DNA from: Mucilaginibacter empetricola
GTDB taxonomy: Bacteria; Bacteroidota; Bacteroidia; Sphingobacteriales; Sphingobacteriaceae
Assembly (NCBI RefSeq): GCF_024808665.1
Contig: NZ_JANUBZ010000005.1
Span: forward strand, 310,001-374,000
Direction: 5' to 3'
DNA: 64,000 bases
In this document: piece after piece, positions 47,901 through 55,306 of the stretch
Position numbering within the stretch: the stretch's first letter is position 1
How the letters are laid out: each line of letters starts with the position of its first letter
The notes under the pieces: model-generated
What the model saw: the letters and a program-made list of their open reading frames with translations, nothing else
The model's database searches: none
Told to the model about the DNA's origin: nothing
Made by a program: the position numbers and the translations under genes

Positions 47901-48965
47901 ATTGATTTAATGGCTTTTAAAACGCAGGACCATACCTATCAAACCAACTTTAAATCTATTGATGGGGGTAATGATATCCAAAGCTACAACCCGGTAACAA
48001 CAGGCGATTACAGTATTTCATATTTTACACTGGCCACGGCTTTCTCAAAAATTAGCGGAGTTAACAACACTTCGCCAATCTTTGAGAAATTTGAGGCCGA
48101 CAGAATAGTTATTTCGCAAAGACTAGGAAAAGAAAATCCTAACTCTACAGGCTTAGTAACGGGTGGTTACGCGGATGGTTATAGTGCTAATTCACAAAAT
48201 GTGGTTGTGCCTGCATTCCTTGCCGCTTACACAGGCAGAAGTGCGTCAACATCCAGCTTAAGCCAATTCCCCGATATTCCTATTCCAAACTGGCAAATAG
48301 CCTATAACGGGTTAAGCCATATTAAACCATTTAGTGATGTTTTTGAGTCTTTGGATATTACCAGCGGCTATCGATCGTCCTACAACGTAAGCGGATATAC
48401 TACTTTGCTGCAATATCAGGCCCTAAATGGAGCCGTTAGCTCAAGAGACGCTAATAACGACTTTTTGCCATTCTACCAGTTTTCAACGGTGACTATCTTT
48501 GAACAATTTGTGCCTTTAATAGGCTTTAATGCCCGCTTTAAAAACAGTATGACGGCTACGTTAGAGTATCGCCAAAGCCGGTCGTTAAGTTTAAGTGTGT
48601 TAAACAGCCAATTGGCTCAGCAAAACCAAGATGTGTTGGTTTTTGGATGGGGATATCATGCCAAAAACTTCAGGTGGCCTTTCGGTTGGTTTAGTGGGCG
48701 CAAGCAAAATAATGATGTGAATTTTAAGATAGATTTCTCTTTACAGGATAACAAGACGCTTATTTACCAGGCTGATGTGGCGCAGGCGCAAATATCATCG
48801 GGTGCGCAAAATATTACGGTAAGGCCAACAATTGATTATGTAATTAATCAACGTTTTAACCTGAGTTTGTTTTACGATTCCAATATAACCCGGCCGTTTA
48901 CATCCCAAACATTTAATACTGCATTTACCAATTTTGGTATCAATCTGAAATTGTTGCTACAATAA
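41919..48965 (+). CDS. sprA: SprA (Sov), type IX secretion outer-membrane translocon
   Basis: A 2348-residue outer-membrane protein, the normal size for SprA. The signal peptide ends near FAQQTQ (about residue 28). It is then beta-strand rich throughout, with SprA_N-type blocks such as QIKVRSQTFDQIFGGSNIDI and DFNFDQKIQLNITGTIGDKL-like FNFDQKIQLNITGTIGDKLK, GSQALFGVKAQFKFG, and the motility-protein block NLRDGYSRAAFRLF-like RDGYSRAAFRLFNNDLRKYK. SprA forms a giant single-chain barrel that exports T9SS cargo and gliding adhesins. The start is TTG, placing the signal peptide at the very N-terminus. It is likely co-transcribed with ruvA and closed by a strong palindromic terminator. Confidence 0.96.
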   Translation: MIKIFTSKVFVSIFFISAFCGLGNVFAQQTQGKKDSTTVKVADNSKDPRNIRLLEGIFDTDPPNLVRTIEYDPNLNMYILYERVGNLLYRPPQYLTFDQYLHLRERENQRAYFQQLSDNYAYQSQQPGFIPQIKVRSQTFDQIFGGSNIDIRPQGSAQAIMSGQINENQNPLFSTRQRDQFNFNFDQKIQLNITGTIGDKLKITTNYNTDAQFQFENQIKLEYTGHKDEIIQKIEVGTVSMPLNTTLITGSQALFGVKAQFKFGNLDVTTIFSQQRSQSQSITIKNGAQQGSFKLSSSNYDANKHFFLSQFFRNNYNKALANIPIISSNVNITKIEVWVTNRINSTTGSRDILAFTDLGENSPYNTTLVKGGPGYSGLPAGFQGPGFPQESNSLLRNLPVNARLTNDPKNTISTYFGSSGGSDNYAKLTYARLLTSKEYTLHPQLGYISLNYPLNNDEVLAVAYQYTYNGTQYQVGEFSTDVPVDPNTPKVLYVKLLKNELLKTNLPTWNLMMKNIYPLNAYQISPNNFKLTISRLDDQSGIQKPIMEEGQNTKSKLWIQLTDLDNLDQQQDKQPDGYFDFLPGITIDPQNGLLIFPVLEPFGADLSKQFNPGETGLIKRYVYQPLYDSTQTVAQQLFPQLNRYTIEGTYSATGGSDYQLNAVNIPQGSVVVTAGALKLVEGTDYTVDYSAGRIRILNTALLASGQPITVNVENNALFGVQQKSLYGARLNYHVSDNLNIGATIMHLTEQPITQNEIIGQESISNTIYGFDVNYNSPSRLLTRLVDKIPLIHTKVPSSISFNGEFADLLPGSPSALNFAGSKNGTAYLDDFENSQSIIQLNSSTGWQISGTPQMFPEANNFNDLSYGYHRARLAFYNIDPIFYTGSTIPINRNELSNNYVRQVIETEVFPFKQSPTGSPLPIATFDLAYYPSIRGPYNYTTTNVNSDGTLANPAGNWGGIFRGLNSNDFQALNVQYIEFWVMDPFINKPNSTGGELYFNLGNISEDILKDGQKSLENGLPVDGTLTNVIETNWGRVPKLQPVVNSFDSDPNSRALQDIGLDGLNDADEQTKFAGVVQKVKAEVSGTAGAAFAADPSSDDYQYYQGPALDRAGAGILQRYSRYNGTEGNSPTTQQSQALLGLQTSAATSIPDGEDVNHDNNMDQDDEYFQYHVPIHPSGMVVGQNFITDKVIAPVTLANGNKVNVTWYQFRIPINAYESAVGGIQDFKSIRYIRTFLTGFADTAIFRFATLQLVRGEWRAFNTENNPANVIADPSIVNPPLDNSSIDVETVNIEENGNRTPIPYVVPPGIQRQTDYTNLQANTKLNEQSLSVIVTTLRDGYSRAAFRLFNNDLRKYKRLQMFIHAEGTTLKNNDVSAFIRLGADYVNNYYEYEIPLQVTQPPTSDPAAIWPAANELDLQLSLLTNAKLARNAAKYNGQPWPLTMPYTLIDGHNKITIVGEPDLSQVTTVMLGVRNPLKTPATASTDDGMDKTATIWFDELRLTDFDNQGGWAAVGHFNAKLADFANVTISGNKTTAGFGTLDSRMEDRSLDDVGGYDVAANIELGKVFPDKSGVHIPAYIDVSKQISTPQYDPAAPDILLKQTLANTPSVQKRDSIKEAAESYTQRTSLNLTNVHKSKTDAKAPSHIWDLENWNATVAYTEYEHHDFTTLQDLEKTYHVALAYNFTTQPKYYSPFSKIIKKNTLALLRDINFDLAPTRLNYSISFDRFYSENTLRNNDPTDEVPIPTTFNKTFNITRVYGIGWNLTKSLTMDLDATNLSTVDEPAGRINGLKIDTLWDRILNLGRTTNYNHTLNINYTVPINKIPGLDWVTLITHYSTHFTWQGQALFAIEEPQFDVGNSIQNSRTIQLNPTLNFDQFYKKFSFIKKATSADNTNALTRILVNLLTSIKNISATYTNTEGTFIPGYLPQSNLLGEDLNYNSPGIPFLFGSQADLRQTALEHGWISTDTLQNQLYVTTFNQDLHLKSTVQPFKDLRIDLMAFKTQDHTYQTNFKSIDGGNDIQSYNPVTTGDYSISYFTLATAFSKISGVNNTSPIFEKFEADRIVISQRLGKENPNSTGLVTGGYADGYSANSQNVVVPAFLAAYTGRSASTSSLSQFPDIPIPNWQIAYNGLSHIKPFSDVFESLDITSGYRSSYNVSGYTTLLQYQALNGAVSSRDANNDFLPFYQFSTVTIFEQFVPLIGFNARFKNSMTATLEYRQSRSLSLSVLNSQLAQQNQDVLVFGWGYHAKNFRWPFGWFSGRKQNNDVNFKIDFSLQDNKTLIYQADVAQAQISSGAQNITVRPTIDYVINQRFNLSLFYDSNITRPFTSQTFNTAFTNFGINLKLLLQ

Positions 48966-48996
48966 AAAGAGCGATGTATTAATACATCGCTCTTTT
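48965..48996. terminator. Perfect 32-base palindromic bidirectional terminator
   Basis: The two 16-base arms, AAAAGAGCGATGTATT and its exact complement, meet without a spacer between converging sprA and the head-GIN gene. The palindrome begins at the last base of the sprA stop codon. Its GAGCGATG core is shared with the terminator at 686-720. Confidence 0.88.
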
Positions 48997-49023
48997 ACTA
49001 AACACAATTTTAATAGTACTCAA

Positions 49024-49728
49024 TTAATCAGCTTTGCTTAGGCTTCCTGACCCAATTGTTTTGCTTTCGGTAACGGTAGCAGAACCAGAGTAAACAACAT
49101 TTCCTGAACCTACTATATGTGCAGAAATAGTTTTTTCGGCAGTTAAATGTGCATTGCCCGATCCTGTGATTACAACTGACGCTGATTCAGTTTTTAATTC
49201 TTTTCCATTCAATTCGCCCGAACCACTGATAGTTACTTTTGAATCACCTGCACTGCCATTTAACTGGATAGAACCAGAACCACTAATGGTTGCACGAAGG
49301 CTACCTGATTTTACCGAAGATGAAATACTTCCCGATCCGCTCAATGTTATATTTACATTATCTCCACTTACAGCGCCTTCAACTTTAATAGAACCTGAGC
49401 CGGCATTAATTAGAGATGAAATAGATTTTGCAGTAACATATACATCAATCTTCCCAACATTATCGTAATGCCAGTTTGAATGATGTTTAAACCTGATGTT
49501 CAGTTTTCCATCTTCAACTACTGTTTCAATCTGGTCGATAATGTCAGAACTGGCATTAACTTTTACACTTTCGGTGCCATTGATATTTACATGCACATCA
49601 AATGGACCCGAAGAAGCGATGCTGTTGAACCCGGAAACTGTTCTGTTTTGTTCTGATTGTGCCGATGCATTAAATGCTGTTCCGATAAACAACACTATTG
49701 CAAAAATGGAGTATGCTATTCTTTTCAT
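49024..49728 (-). CDS. Head-GIN (DUF2807) exported beta-helix protein
   Basis: A 234-residue exported protein. The signal peptide ends near residue 23 (FNASAQ). The body is a DUF2807 head-GIN domain, with NRTVSGFNSIASSGPFDVHV at the start and repeated GSGSI/SGSG turns (NAGSGSIKV, SGSGSISS, SGSGSIQL, SGSGELNG, GSGNAHL, GSGNVVYSGSA) typical of a right-handed parallel beta-helix. Its function is not known; such proteins are often near transporters or sensors. The GSG repeats create open frames on the other strand, which are shadows. Confidence 0.9.
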   Translation of the reverse strand: MKRIAYSIFAIVLFIGTAFNASAQSEQNRTVSGFNSIASSGPFDVHVNINGTESVKVNASSDIIDQIETVVEDGKLNIRFKHHSNWHYDNVGKIDVYVTAKSISSLINAGSGSIKVEGAVSGDNVNITLSGSGSISSSVKSGSLRATISGSGSIQLNGSAGDSKVTISGSGELNGKELKTESASVVITGSGNAHLTAEKTISAHIVGSGNVVYSGSATVTESKTIGSGSLSKAD

Positions 49729-49806
49729 AATTTTTGTTTATTGATAAGATGCATCCTAAACGCAAAGTGTTGCACGGCTGGTTAATATAATTACGGGAGA
49801 GCAATG

Positions 49807-51621
49807 CTAAAGGCCGGCTTCTAATTTTTTTTCCTCGCGCTTTTTTTTGCGCTCGGCTCGTTTTTGTATTCTTTGTTGTTTTTTTAGTTTCCTGTTCTGT
49901 TTATTTATGGCTTGTTGGTTTGCCCTCTCTACAGTAGCATCCTGCGTTTTTTTATCGAGACCGATGCTGGGTTTAATGCCAGTCAACAAAGTTTGCCATA
50001 CATATTTAAAAAAAGGAATATCAGGCTGACGCTCGTAGCTTACAAAACACGAACGGGGTTTACCTCCTTCAATATCAGGATTATTATGTTTGAGTATAAA
50101 AATGTTAGCATACAACGTTGCAAATGGGCGTTGTTTTAACTTATCAAAAACAGTATCAACCTTAAGTAAACTCACTTTTGCATTGTTATATAAGAGCGTG
50201 ATTTTTCCCGAAGCTTTATTTTTATTGGCATGTATATCAAAGTCGAGTTGTTTTACGCTGCCCGAAGTTATTTTTACCATTGTTAAGGGCATAGTAACCT
50301 GGTTTACTACTTTAAGATCCATAGGCCCCAGGCTGCCTTTGTAACTAAAGCTTTTATTGTCATCGGTTAAATTGAACAACATTTGAAGGTTAAATTTCCC
50401 TCTGTTCATAAAATAACTGGTTAATTGCACAGTTGCAATATTGTTTTTTTGTAATGCGGCCGGGTTTGTAGTTAGGTTTAAAAGCTGACCGCTGGTATTG
50501 TTAAAGAAGAGTGAACCCGTTTGGTCTGTCTTTGAATTGTATTCGGTGTAAGTAATGTTGATATGTTTTATAAATGTAGTATCAATTTTCATATCGGCAT
50601 TTATTTTAAAAATACCGGCATTGGGAAAGGTTACAACTCTGTCTGTTGATGGTTTGATAGAATTTGGATTGCCAAATATTTCGATACCACCGTTATGCAG
50701 AATCAAGCTCGAAGCATTAAAAATGCGGTATTTATGATAGCTCAAAAAATCAAAATGATTTAGTTGTACCGAATCCAGGTGCAGGGTAAATTTATCTTTA
50801 TGACTTTTAGCAAAAAATGCATCGGTATTAATAGGCTTTAGCGTTAATCCTTCAATATTTAATTGCGATTTAGGCATTGAAAGTTTAATATGATCAACTT
50901 TGCCCGTGTATAAGCCGCTGGCTGTTTTAAAGGTGTAATTATTTAATTCGGCTGTGATGTCTTTACAATAAAGTAGCCTTGATTTATCCGCTTGTGTTGT
51001 AGAGTCTATTAGCAAATCATGCGCGCTTACATTCATCTCCCTAAATTCAGATATAGCCACTTTGTTGCCCGAGTAGTCGTCATACCTGAATTTAATATCA
51101 CCCAAAATGATACTGCCGATGTGAATAGAGCGCAGGTTTTTCGATAACTTTTGCCACAGCGTCCGGTTATCTTTTAATATGGTGTCTTTAGTGTGATTTA
51201 GTTTATAACTTATATTAACCTGCGGATCGTTTATAATTACTTCATCAATATCAAGCTTCTTTTTGAAATATAATCGTAAAGGATGTATATGTGATATAAC
51301 AAGCCTTTTTATTTGAAGTTCAACCAGGTTGTTAGGAGCAAGGTGTTGTTGCTTTTTAAGGTTATAAACATTCGTATCTGGTTTCAGGGTAACGTTATAA
51401 AAAACAATGCTGCCCCGTATTACATGTAACTCTGCCGATGAAAAATTAATGGTATATAAGCCACCGCTGCTTAGTGCAACTTCTTCTTTAACTTTTTTGG
51501 CCAAAATTGGCGACCAATGGCTATTCACAAATATGGATAAGCCGATAATAAGAAAAATAAAAGCAAGTGAAATACCAACTGTTACTTTATGCCATCTGCG
51601 CTTTAAAATTTTAACAGCCAT
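49807..51621 (-). CDS. AsmA-like membrane-anchored protein
   Basis: A 604-residue protein with an N-terminal basic region and one membrane helix (about residues 14-32), then a long periplasmic beta-rich part: VALSSGGLYTINFSSAELHV, IVFYNVTLKPDTNVYN, DIDEVIINDPQVNISY. This is the AsmA/DUF748-like pattern seen in proteins that bridge membranes or limit outer-membrane assembly. The C-terminus is a strongly basic helix of repeated Lys/Arg (KKQQRIQKRAERKKKREEKK). Family assignment is moderate; no direct function can be claimed. It lies 78 bases upstream of the head-GIN gene on the same strand, so they may form an operon. Confidence 0.65.
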   Translation of the reverse strand: MAVKILKRRWHKVTVGISLAFIFLIIGLSIFVNSHWSPILAKKVKEEVALSSGGLYTINFSSAELHVIRGSIVFYNVTLKPDTNVYNLKKQQHLAPNNLVELQIKRLVISHIHPLRLYFKKKLDIDEVIINDPQVNISYKLNHTKDTILKDNRTLWQKLSKNLRSIHIGSIILGDIKFRYDDYSGNKVAISEFREMNVSAHDLLIDSTTQADKSRLLYCKDITAELNNYTFKTASGLYTGKVDHIKLSMPKSQLNIEGLTLKPINTDAFFAKSHKDKFTLHLDSVQLNHFDFLSYHKYRIFNASSLILHNGGIEIFGNPNSIKPSTDRVVTFPNAGIFKINADMKIDTTFIKHINITYTEYNSKTDQTGSLFFNNTSGQLLNLTTNPAALQKNNIATVQLTSYFMNRGKFNLQMLFNLTDDNKSFSYKGSLGPMDLKVVNQVTMPLTMVKITSGSVKQLDFDIHANKNKASGKITLLYNNAKVSLLKVDTVFDKLKQRPFATLYANIFILKHNNPDIEGGKPRSCFVSYERQPDIPFFKYVWQTLLTGIKPSIGLDKKTQDATVERANQQAINKQNRKLKKQQRIQKRAERKKKREEKKLEAGL

Positions 51622-51716
51622 TAATTTTCCTGGTTTTGCTTGCTTTGGTTTGTTGAATCTTTTTACTTATTGTCCTTTTTGCGATCTTTTTCTTATGCCT
51701 TTTTATAATTGAATAC

Positions 51717-51851
51717 CTAAATTTTGGTAGCAGAATTTTGCCTTTTCAGCTTGTAGCTGCTTGAGTTTAAATTGGGCGTAAACTTTTCAATATCTGCTGA
51801 TTGTACGTGAACCATGGCTAAAGGTTTTACCAGTTTATCTAATATCGCCAT
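51717..51851 (-). CDS. Candidate 44-residue ORF of unknown function
   Basis: On the minus strand an ATG at 51851 follows GGAAGG at good spacing and opens a 44-residue frame ending at 51717. It starts MAILDKLVKPLAMVHVQSAD and continues with a polar C-terminus. The same frame is open for 16 more codons upstream (…LLIIRTNWEGF), to a stop at 51900-51902, and its composition looks coding. I do not recognise it. It may be a small gene or the tail of a decayed one. The rest of the 427-base AsmA-miaB gap holds only the miaB upstream motif and promoter. Confidence 0.4.
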   Translation of the reverse strand: MAILDKLVKPLAMVHVQSADIEKFTPNLNSSSYKLKRQNSATKI

Positions 51852-51991
51852 AAAGCCTTCCCAATTCGTCCGGATAATTAAAAGTCCTTTATTTTGCCAC
51901 TAAATTAAATTAAAAATTGACTTATAAAGGAGTTGGATTCATAAAGCAACTGAATTAAGATTACAACAAAAAAAGTTTGACTTTGTTATTG

Positions 51992-52005
51992 CTGACAATC
52001 TGTCA
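51992..52005. promoter_or_regulatory. CTGACA-N3-TGTCA operator-like motif upstream of miaB
   Basis: TGACA and TGTCA form a perfect inverted pair with a three-base centre, placed at the -33 region of the miaB promoter (20 bases before its -7 box). The closely similar CTGACACGATGGCA occurs upstream of groS at 57983-57996. Confidence 0.45.
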
Positions 52006-52025
52006 CGCTGTAAATAAATTTTATG

Positions 52026-52033
52026 TATTTTTG
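52026..52033 (+). promoter_or_regulatory. -7 promoter element (TATTTTTG) for miaB
   Basis: An exact TAnnTTTG match, 15 bases before the miaB start codon. The palindromic motif at 51992-52005 covers its -33 position. Confidence 0.55.
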
Positions 52034-52048
52034 TAGTCTAAATTTTTA

Positions 52049-53491
52049 ATGCAAATGATGGATTTGGTTGTTCCGGATAAAACACATGATGAAAGCAGGC
52101 AGGGCGAGGCTTTGGTTTTAGACGCCGTTGAAGCGAAAAATAATGGCCGTAAACTGTATATTGAGAGTTACGGCTGCGCCATGAATTTTTCTGATAGTGA
52201 GATAGTAGCTTCTATTTTGTTAGATAAAGGATTTGAAACCACATCCGATTTTAATGTTGCTGATGTAATTTTTATAAACACCTGTTCCATACGCGAAAAT
52301 GCGGAACAGCGCGTCCGCAATCGTCTTAAAGAATTTAAGGTAGCCAAAGTTAAAAACCCGGGCCTCGTAGTAGGTGTTTTGGGTTGTATGGCCGAGCGTT
52401 TAAAATCAAAATTTTTAGAAGAAGAGAAGCTTGTTGATGTAGTTGTTGGGCCGGATGCTTATCGCGATCTGCCAAATTTGATAGATCAGGTTGATGATGG
52501 CCAGAGAGCGGTAAACGTGCTTTTATCGCGCGAGGAAACTTATGCCGATATCAGTCCGGTACGTTTAAATAGTAATGGAATTAATGCCTTTGTATCAATT
52601 ATGCGCGGCTGCGATAATATGTGTTCCTTCTGCGTGGTACCGTTTACCCGCGGTCGCGAACGGAGTCGTGATCCTCATTCAATTATTAAAGAATGTACTG
52701 ATTTGTTTGACCAGGGATACCGCGAGGTAACCTTGCTGGGCCAAAATGTGGATTCATACAAATGGAGCGAAGAAGGCGAGTCTGTAGAAGATGCGCCGAA
52801 AGCTACCGTTAATTTTGCCAATTTGCTGGAAATGACAGCTCTTATCAGTCCTGAATTACGTGTACGTTTTTCAACCTCGCACCCTAAAGATATTACGGAT
52901 GAAGTATTGTACACCATCGGCAAATACGATAACATCTGCAATTACATCCACTTGCCGGTACAGTCGGGCAATAGTCGGGTATTAGAGATGATGAACCGTA
53001 CTTATGATCGTGATTGGTATATTAACCGCATTGATGCCATACGTCGAATTATTCCTGAATGTGCTATTTCTACAGATGTGATCACCGGGTTTTGCAGCGA
53101 AACTGAAGAAGAGCATCAGGATACCTTAAGCATGATGGATTATGTACAATATGACTTTGCTTACATGTTCATGTATTCTGAAAGACCAGGTACATTAGCG
53201 GCCAAACGTTATGCCGATGATATTCCGGATTTGATAAAACGCGAACGTTTAAAAGAGATAGTGGCTAGGCAGCAGGAGCATTCTTATATTAGGCTGCAAA
53301 AGTTGATTGGTACTATACAAAAAGTATTAATTGAAGGTTTTTCAAAAAAATCAGACCAGGATTATTGTGGCCGCAGCGATCAAAATGCGATGGTTGTATT
53401 CCCGGTTACAGAGAATTATAAACCTGGCCAATATGCAAACGTGCTTATTGAACGCAGTACAACAGCTACTATGATAGGGAAAGCCGTTTGA
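52049..53491 (+). CDS. miaB: tRNA-2-methylthio-N6-dimethylallyladenosine synthase MiaB
   Basis: A 480-residue radical-SAM methylthiotransferase that converts i6A37 to ms2i6A37 in tRNAs reading UNN codons. The N-terminal UPF0004 domain has [28 protein letters not shown] and [11 protein letters not shown] (three cysteines for the auxiliary cluster). The radical-SAM motif is [20 protein letters not shown] (C-x3-C-x2-C). A C-terminal TRAM domain (about 415-478, [12 protein letters not shown]) binds tRNA. Two ATGs lie near the start, at 52049 and 52058 in frame. It heads a cluster that runs through to groL. Confidence 0.97.
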   Translation: MQMMDLVVPDKTHDESRQGEALVLDAVEAKNNGRKLYIESYGCAMNFSDSEIVASILLDKGFETTSDFNVADVIFINTCSIRENAEQRVRNRLKEFKVAKVKNPGLVVGVLGCMAERLKSKFLEEEKLVDVVVGPDAYRDLPNLIDQVDDGQRAVNVLLSREETYADISPVRLNSNGINAFVSIMRGCDNMCSFCVVPFTRGRERSRDPHSIIKECTDLFDQGYREVTLLGQNVDSYKWSEEGESVEDAPKATVNFANLLEMTALISPELRVRFSTSHPKDITDEVLYTIGKYDNICNYIHLPVQSGNSRVLEMMNRTYDRDWYINRIDAIRRIIPECAISTDVITGFCSETEEEHQDTLSMMDYVQYDFAYMFMYSERPGTLAAKRYADDIPDLIKRERLKEIVARQQEHSYIRLQKLIGTIQKVLIEGFSKKSDQDYCGRSDQNAMVVFPVTENYKPGQYANVLIERSTTATMIGKAV

Positions 53492-53499
53492 TAGAGAGC

Positions 53500-54037
53500 C
53501 AAGAGTCAAGAAACAAGAGCCAGTAAGTAGAAGAAGAGTAAAGAAGTAAAAGCTAAAATCCAGGAAGTAAGAGTCAAGAAACAGAATAAAGAAACAAGAT
53601 CCAGGTATAATCAAAAACCTTTTAATGCACAACTTTGAGAATTTAAAAATATGGCAAAAGGCAATGGACCTTACTGATTTAGCTCTTTCTTATATTGAAG
53701 ACTTGCCGACTAATGAAAGGTATAACCTGATAGATCAGATTAATCGATGTTCTTGTTCTATACCTTCAAATATTGCGGAGGGCTCAGGAAAGCGTACAGT
53801 TAATCATTTTGCAGAGTTTTTGACTACGGCGCTAACGTCATCTTTTGAATTAGAAACGCAATTATTGATATGTGAGCGCAGAAAATATGGAAATGGGGAT
53901 AAACTCAAAAATTGTTTGAACTTAACATCCGAAGTGCAAAAAATGATTTTCGCATTTCGGGAAAATCTGAGTTAGGTTTAAAGTTAATTTAAATCGTCTT
54001 AGATAATATTAAAATGTGTCTTGAATCTTGACTCTTT
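53500..54037. repeat. Inverted token arrays flanking the S23 gene
   Basis: Left array (53500-53604): GAGTCAAGAAACA occurs twice (53503-53515, 53571-53583) and GAAACAAGAKCCAG twice (53510-53523, 53591-53604), with further AAGAAG/AAGTAA words between. The right array (54019-54037 and onward to about 54050) is the inverted form: on the minus strand AAAGAGTCAAGATTCAAGA matches the left CAAGAGTCAAGAAACAAGA at 16 of 19 positions. The S23 gene sits exactly between the arms. Confidence 0.7.
53625..53975 (+). CDS. S23/IVS-type four-helix-bundle protein
   Basis: A 116-residue protein of the four-helix-bundle family first seen as an ORF inside 23S rRNA intervening sequences. The signature is complete: FENLKIWQKAMDLTDLAL, LPTNERYNLIDQINR, SIPSNIAEGSGKR and ELETQLLICERRKYG. 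The fold resembles Avd accessory proteins of diversity-generating retroelements, but no reverse transcriptase is nearby. Function is unknown; it probably forms a pentamer and may bind nucleic acid. It is flanked by inverted GAGTCAAGA-type arrays, splitting miaB from the sigma-54 activator, which suggests it arrived as a small unit. Confidence 0.88.
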   Translation: MHNFENLKIWQKAMDLTDLALSYIEDLPTNERYNLIDQINRCSCSIPSNIAEGSGKRTVNHFAEFLTTALTSSFELETQLLICERRKYGNGDKLKNCLNLTSEVQKMIFAFRENLS

Positions 54038-54063
54038 GTTCTTGATTCTTAACCATAAACAAA

Positions 54064-55302
54064 ATGGAAGTACAAGAAATTAAACAGCGCTTTGGTATCA
54101 TCGGCAATTCGCCTTTGCTTAACCGGGCAATAAATATAGCCAACCAGGTATCGCCTACAGATATTTCTGTGCTGATAACCGGAGAGAGCGGCAGCGGAAA
54201 GGAAGTTTTCTCGCATATTATTCACCAGATGAGTCCGCGGAAACATGGCCCGTTTATAGCGGTAAACTGCGGAGCAATTCCGGAAGGTACGATTGATTCA
54301 GAATTATTCGGACACGAAAAAGGTGCTTATACCGGTGCGGTTGGGGAGCGTAAGGGTTATTTTGAAACAGTAAACGGCGGTACCATTTTTTTGGATGAAA
54401 TTGCCGAAATGCCTCTTGGTACCCAGGCCCGTTTGTTAAGGGTGTTGGAGTCTGGACAGTACATCAAAGTTGGTTCTTCAAAAGTTGAAAAAACTAATGT
54501 ACGTGTTATAGCAGCAACCAATGTTGATGTGTACGAGGCAGTTAAAAACGGCAAATTCAGGGAAGATCTTTATTATCGTTTAAATACCGTTCCGTTACGC
54601 ATACCGCCACTGCGCGATCGTAAAGAGGATGTTTATTTACTATTCAGAAAATTTACGTCTGATTTTACCGATAAATACCGTACGCCGCCAATTCAATTAG
54701 ATGAAGATGCACAGCAGGTATTGGTCAATTATTCATGGCCCGGTAACGTACGGCAACTAAAAAATATGGCCGAGCAATTGGCCGTGCTGGAGCGCGACCG
54801 TATCATTACGGCACAAACACTGCTTTCGTACATCCCAATGGAAGCAACAGGGCGCAATTTGCCTATGCGTTTAGACAATCAGCCCAAAGAAGATTTTTCG
54901 GAGCGCGACATCCTTTACAAGGTGTTGTTTGACATGAAACGGGATATGGTTGAATTGAAAAAACTCGTTGCCGATATTATCGAACACGGTGGCGTTTCTG
55001 TTAACCATGCAAGTCATTCGCAGGCTATAAATCAATTATACAGGGATATTGAACTGCCCGGAACTCCCGAAGCACAATTTACTATCCAACAACCCGTTAT
55101 TAGCAACAATAATGCTGGTAATCCGTACAATATAACCCACGACGCAGAAGAGGTAGAAGAATCACTTTCGCTGGTGGATAAAGAATCGGATCTGATACGT
55201 AAGGCGCTAAAAAAGCACAAAGGAAAACGCAAACTGGCAGCAAATGAATTGGGTATTTCGGAAAGAACCTTATACAGAAAGATTAAAGAACTAAATTTAT
55301 AA
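54064..55302 (+). CDS. Sigma-54-dependent transcriptional activator without receiver domain
   Basis: A 412-residue enhancer-binding protein. The AAA+ domain starts almost at the N-terminus: Walker A GESGSGKE (about residues 41-48), the sigma-54 contact loop EKGAYTGAVGERKGYF (GAYTGA variant of GAFTGA), Walker B GGTIFLDEIAEMPL and the R-finger block YYRLNTVPLRIPPLRDR. A Fis-type helix-turn-helix, RKLAANELGISERTLYRKIKEL, closes the protein. Between them lies a 100-residue linker rich in polar residues. With no receiver or sensor domain, activity must be set by expression, partner proteins or the linker. lptE starts four bases after its stop. Confidence 0.93.
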   Translation: MEVQEIKQRFGIIGNSPLLNRAINIANQVSPTDISVLITGESGSGKEVFSHIIHQMSPRKHGPFIAVNCGAIPEGTIDSELFGHEKGAYTGAVGERKGYFETVNGGTIFLDEIAEMPLGTQARLLRVLESGQYIKVGSSKVEKTNVRVIAATNVDVYEAVKNGKFREDLYYRLNTVPLRIPPLRDRKEDVYLLFRKFTSDFTDKYRTPPIQLDEDAQQVLVNYSWPGNVRQLKNMAEQLAVLERDRIITAQTLLSYIPMEATGRNLPMRLDNQPKEDFSERDILYKVLFDMKRDMVELKKLVADIIEHGGVSVNHASHSQAINQLYRDIELPGTPEAQFTIQQPVISNNNAGNPYNITHDAEEVEESLSLVDKESDLIRKALKKHKGKRKLAANELGISERTLYRKIKELNL

Positions 55303-55306
55303 TTGA

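Noticed and set aside
49154..49468. 104-residue plus-strand ORF opposite the head-GIN gene
   Set aside because: It arises because repeated Gly-Ser-Gly codons read without stops on the complementary strand. The minus-strand protein has a signal peptide and family pattern.
53625..53975. Diversity-generating retroelement with S23 as its Avd
   Set aside because: No reverse transcriptase, template repeat or variable repeat with adenine-directed differences is present in the window.
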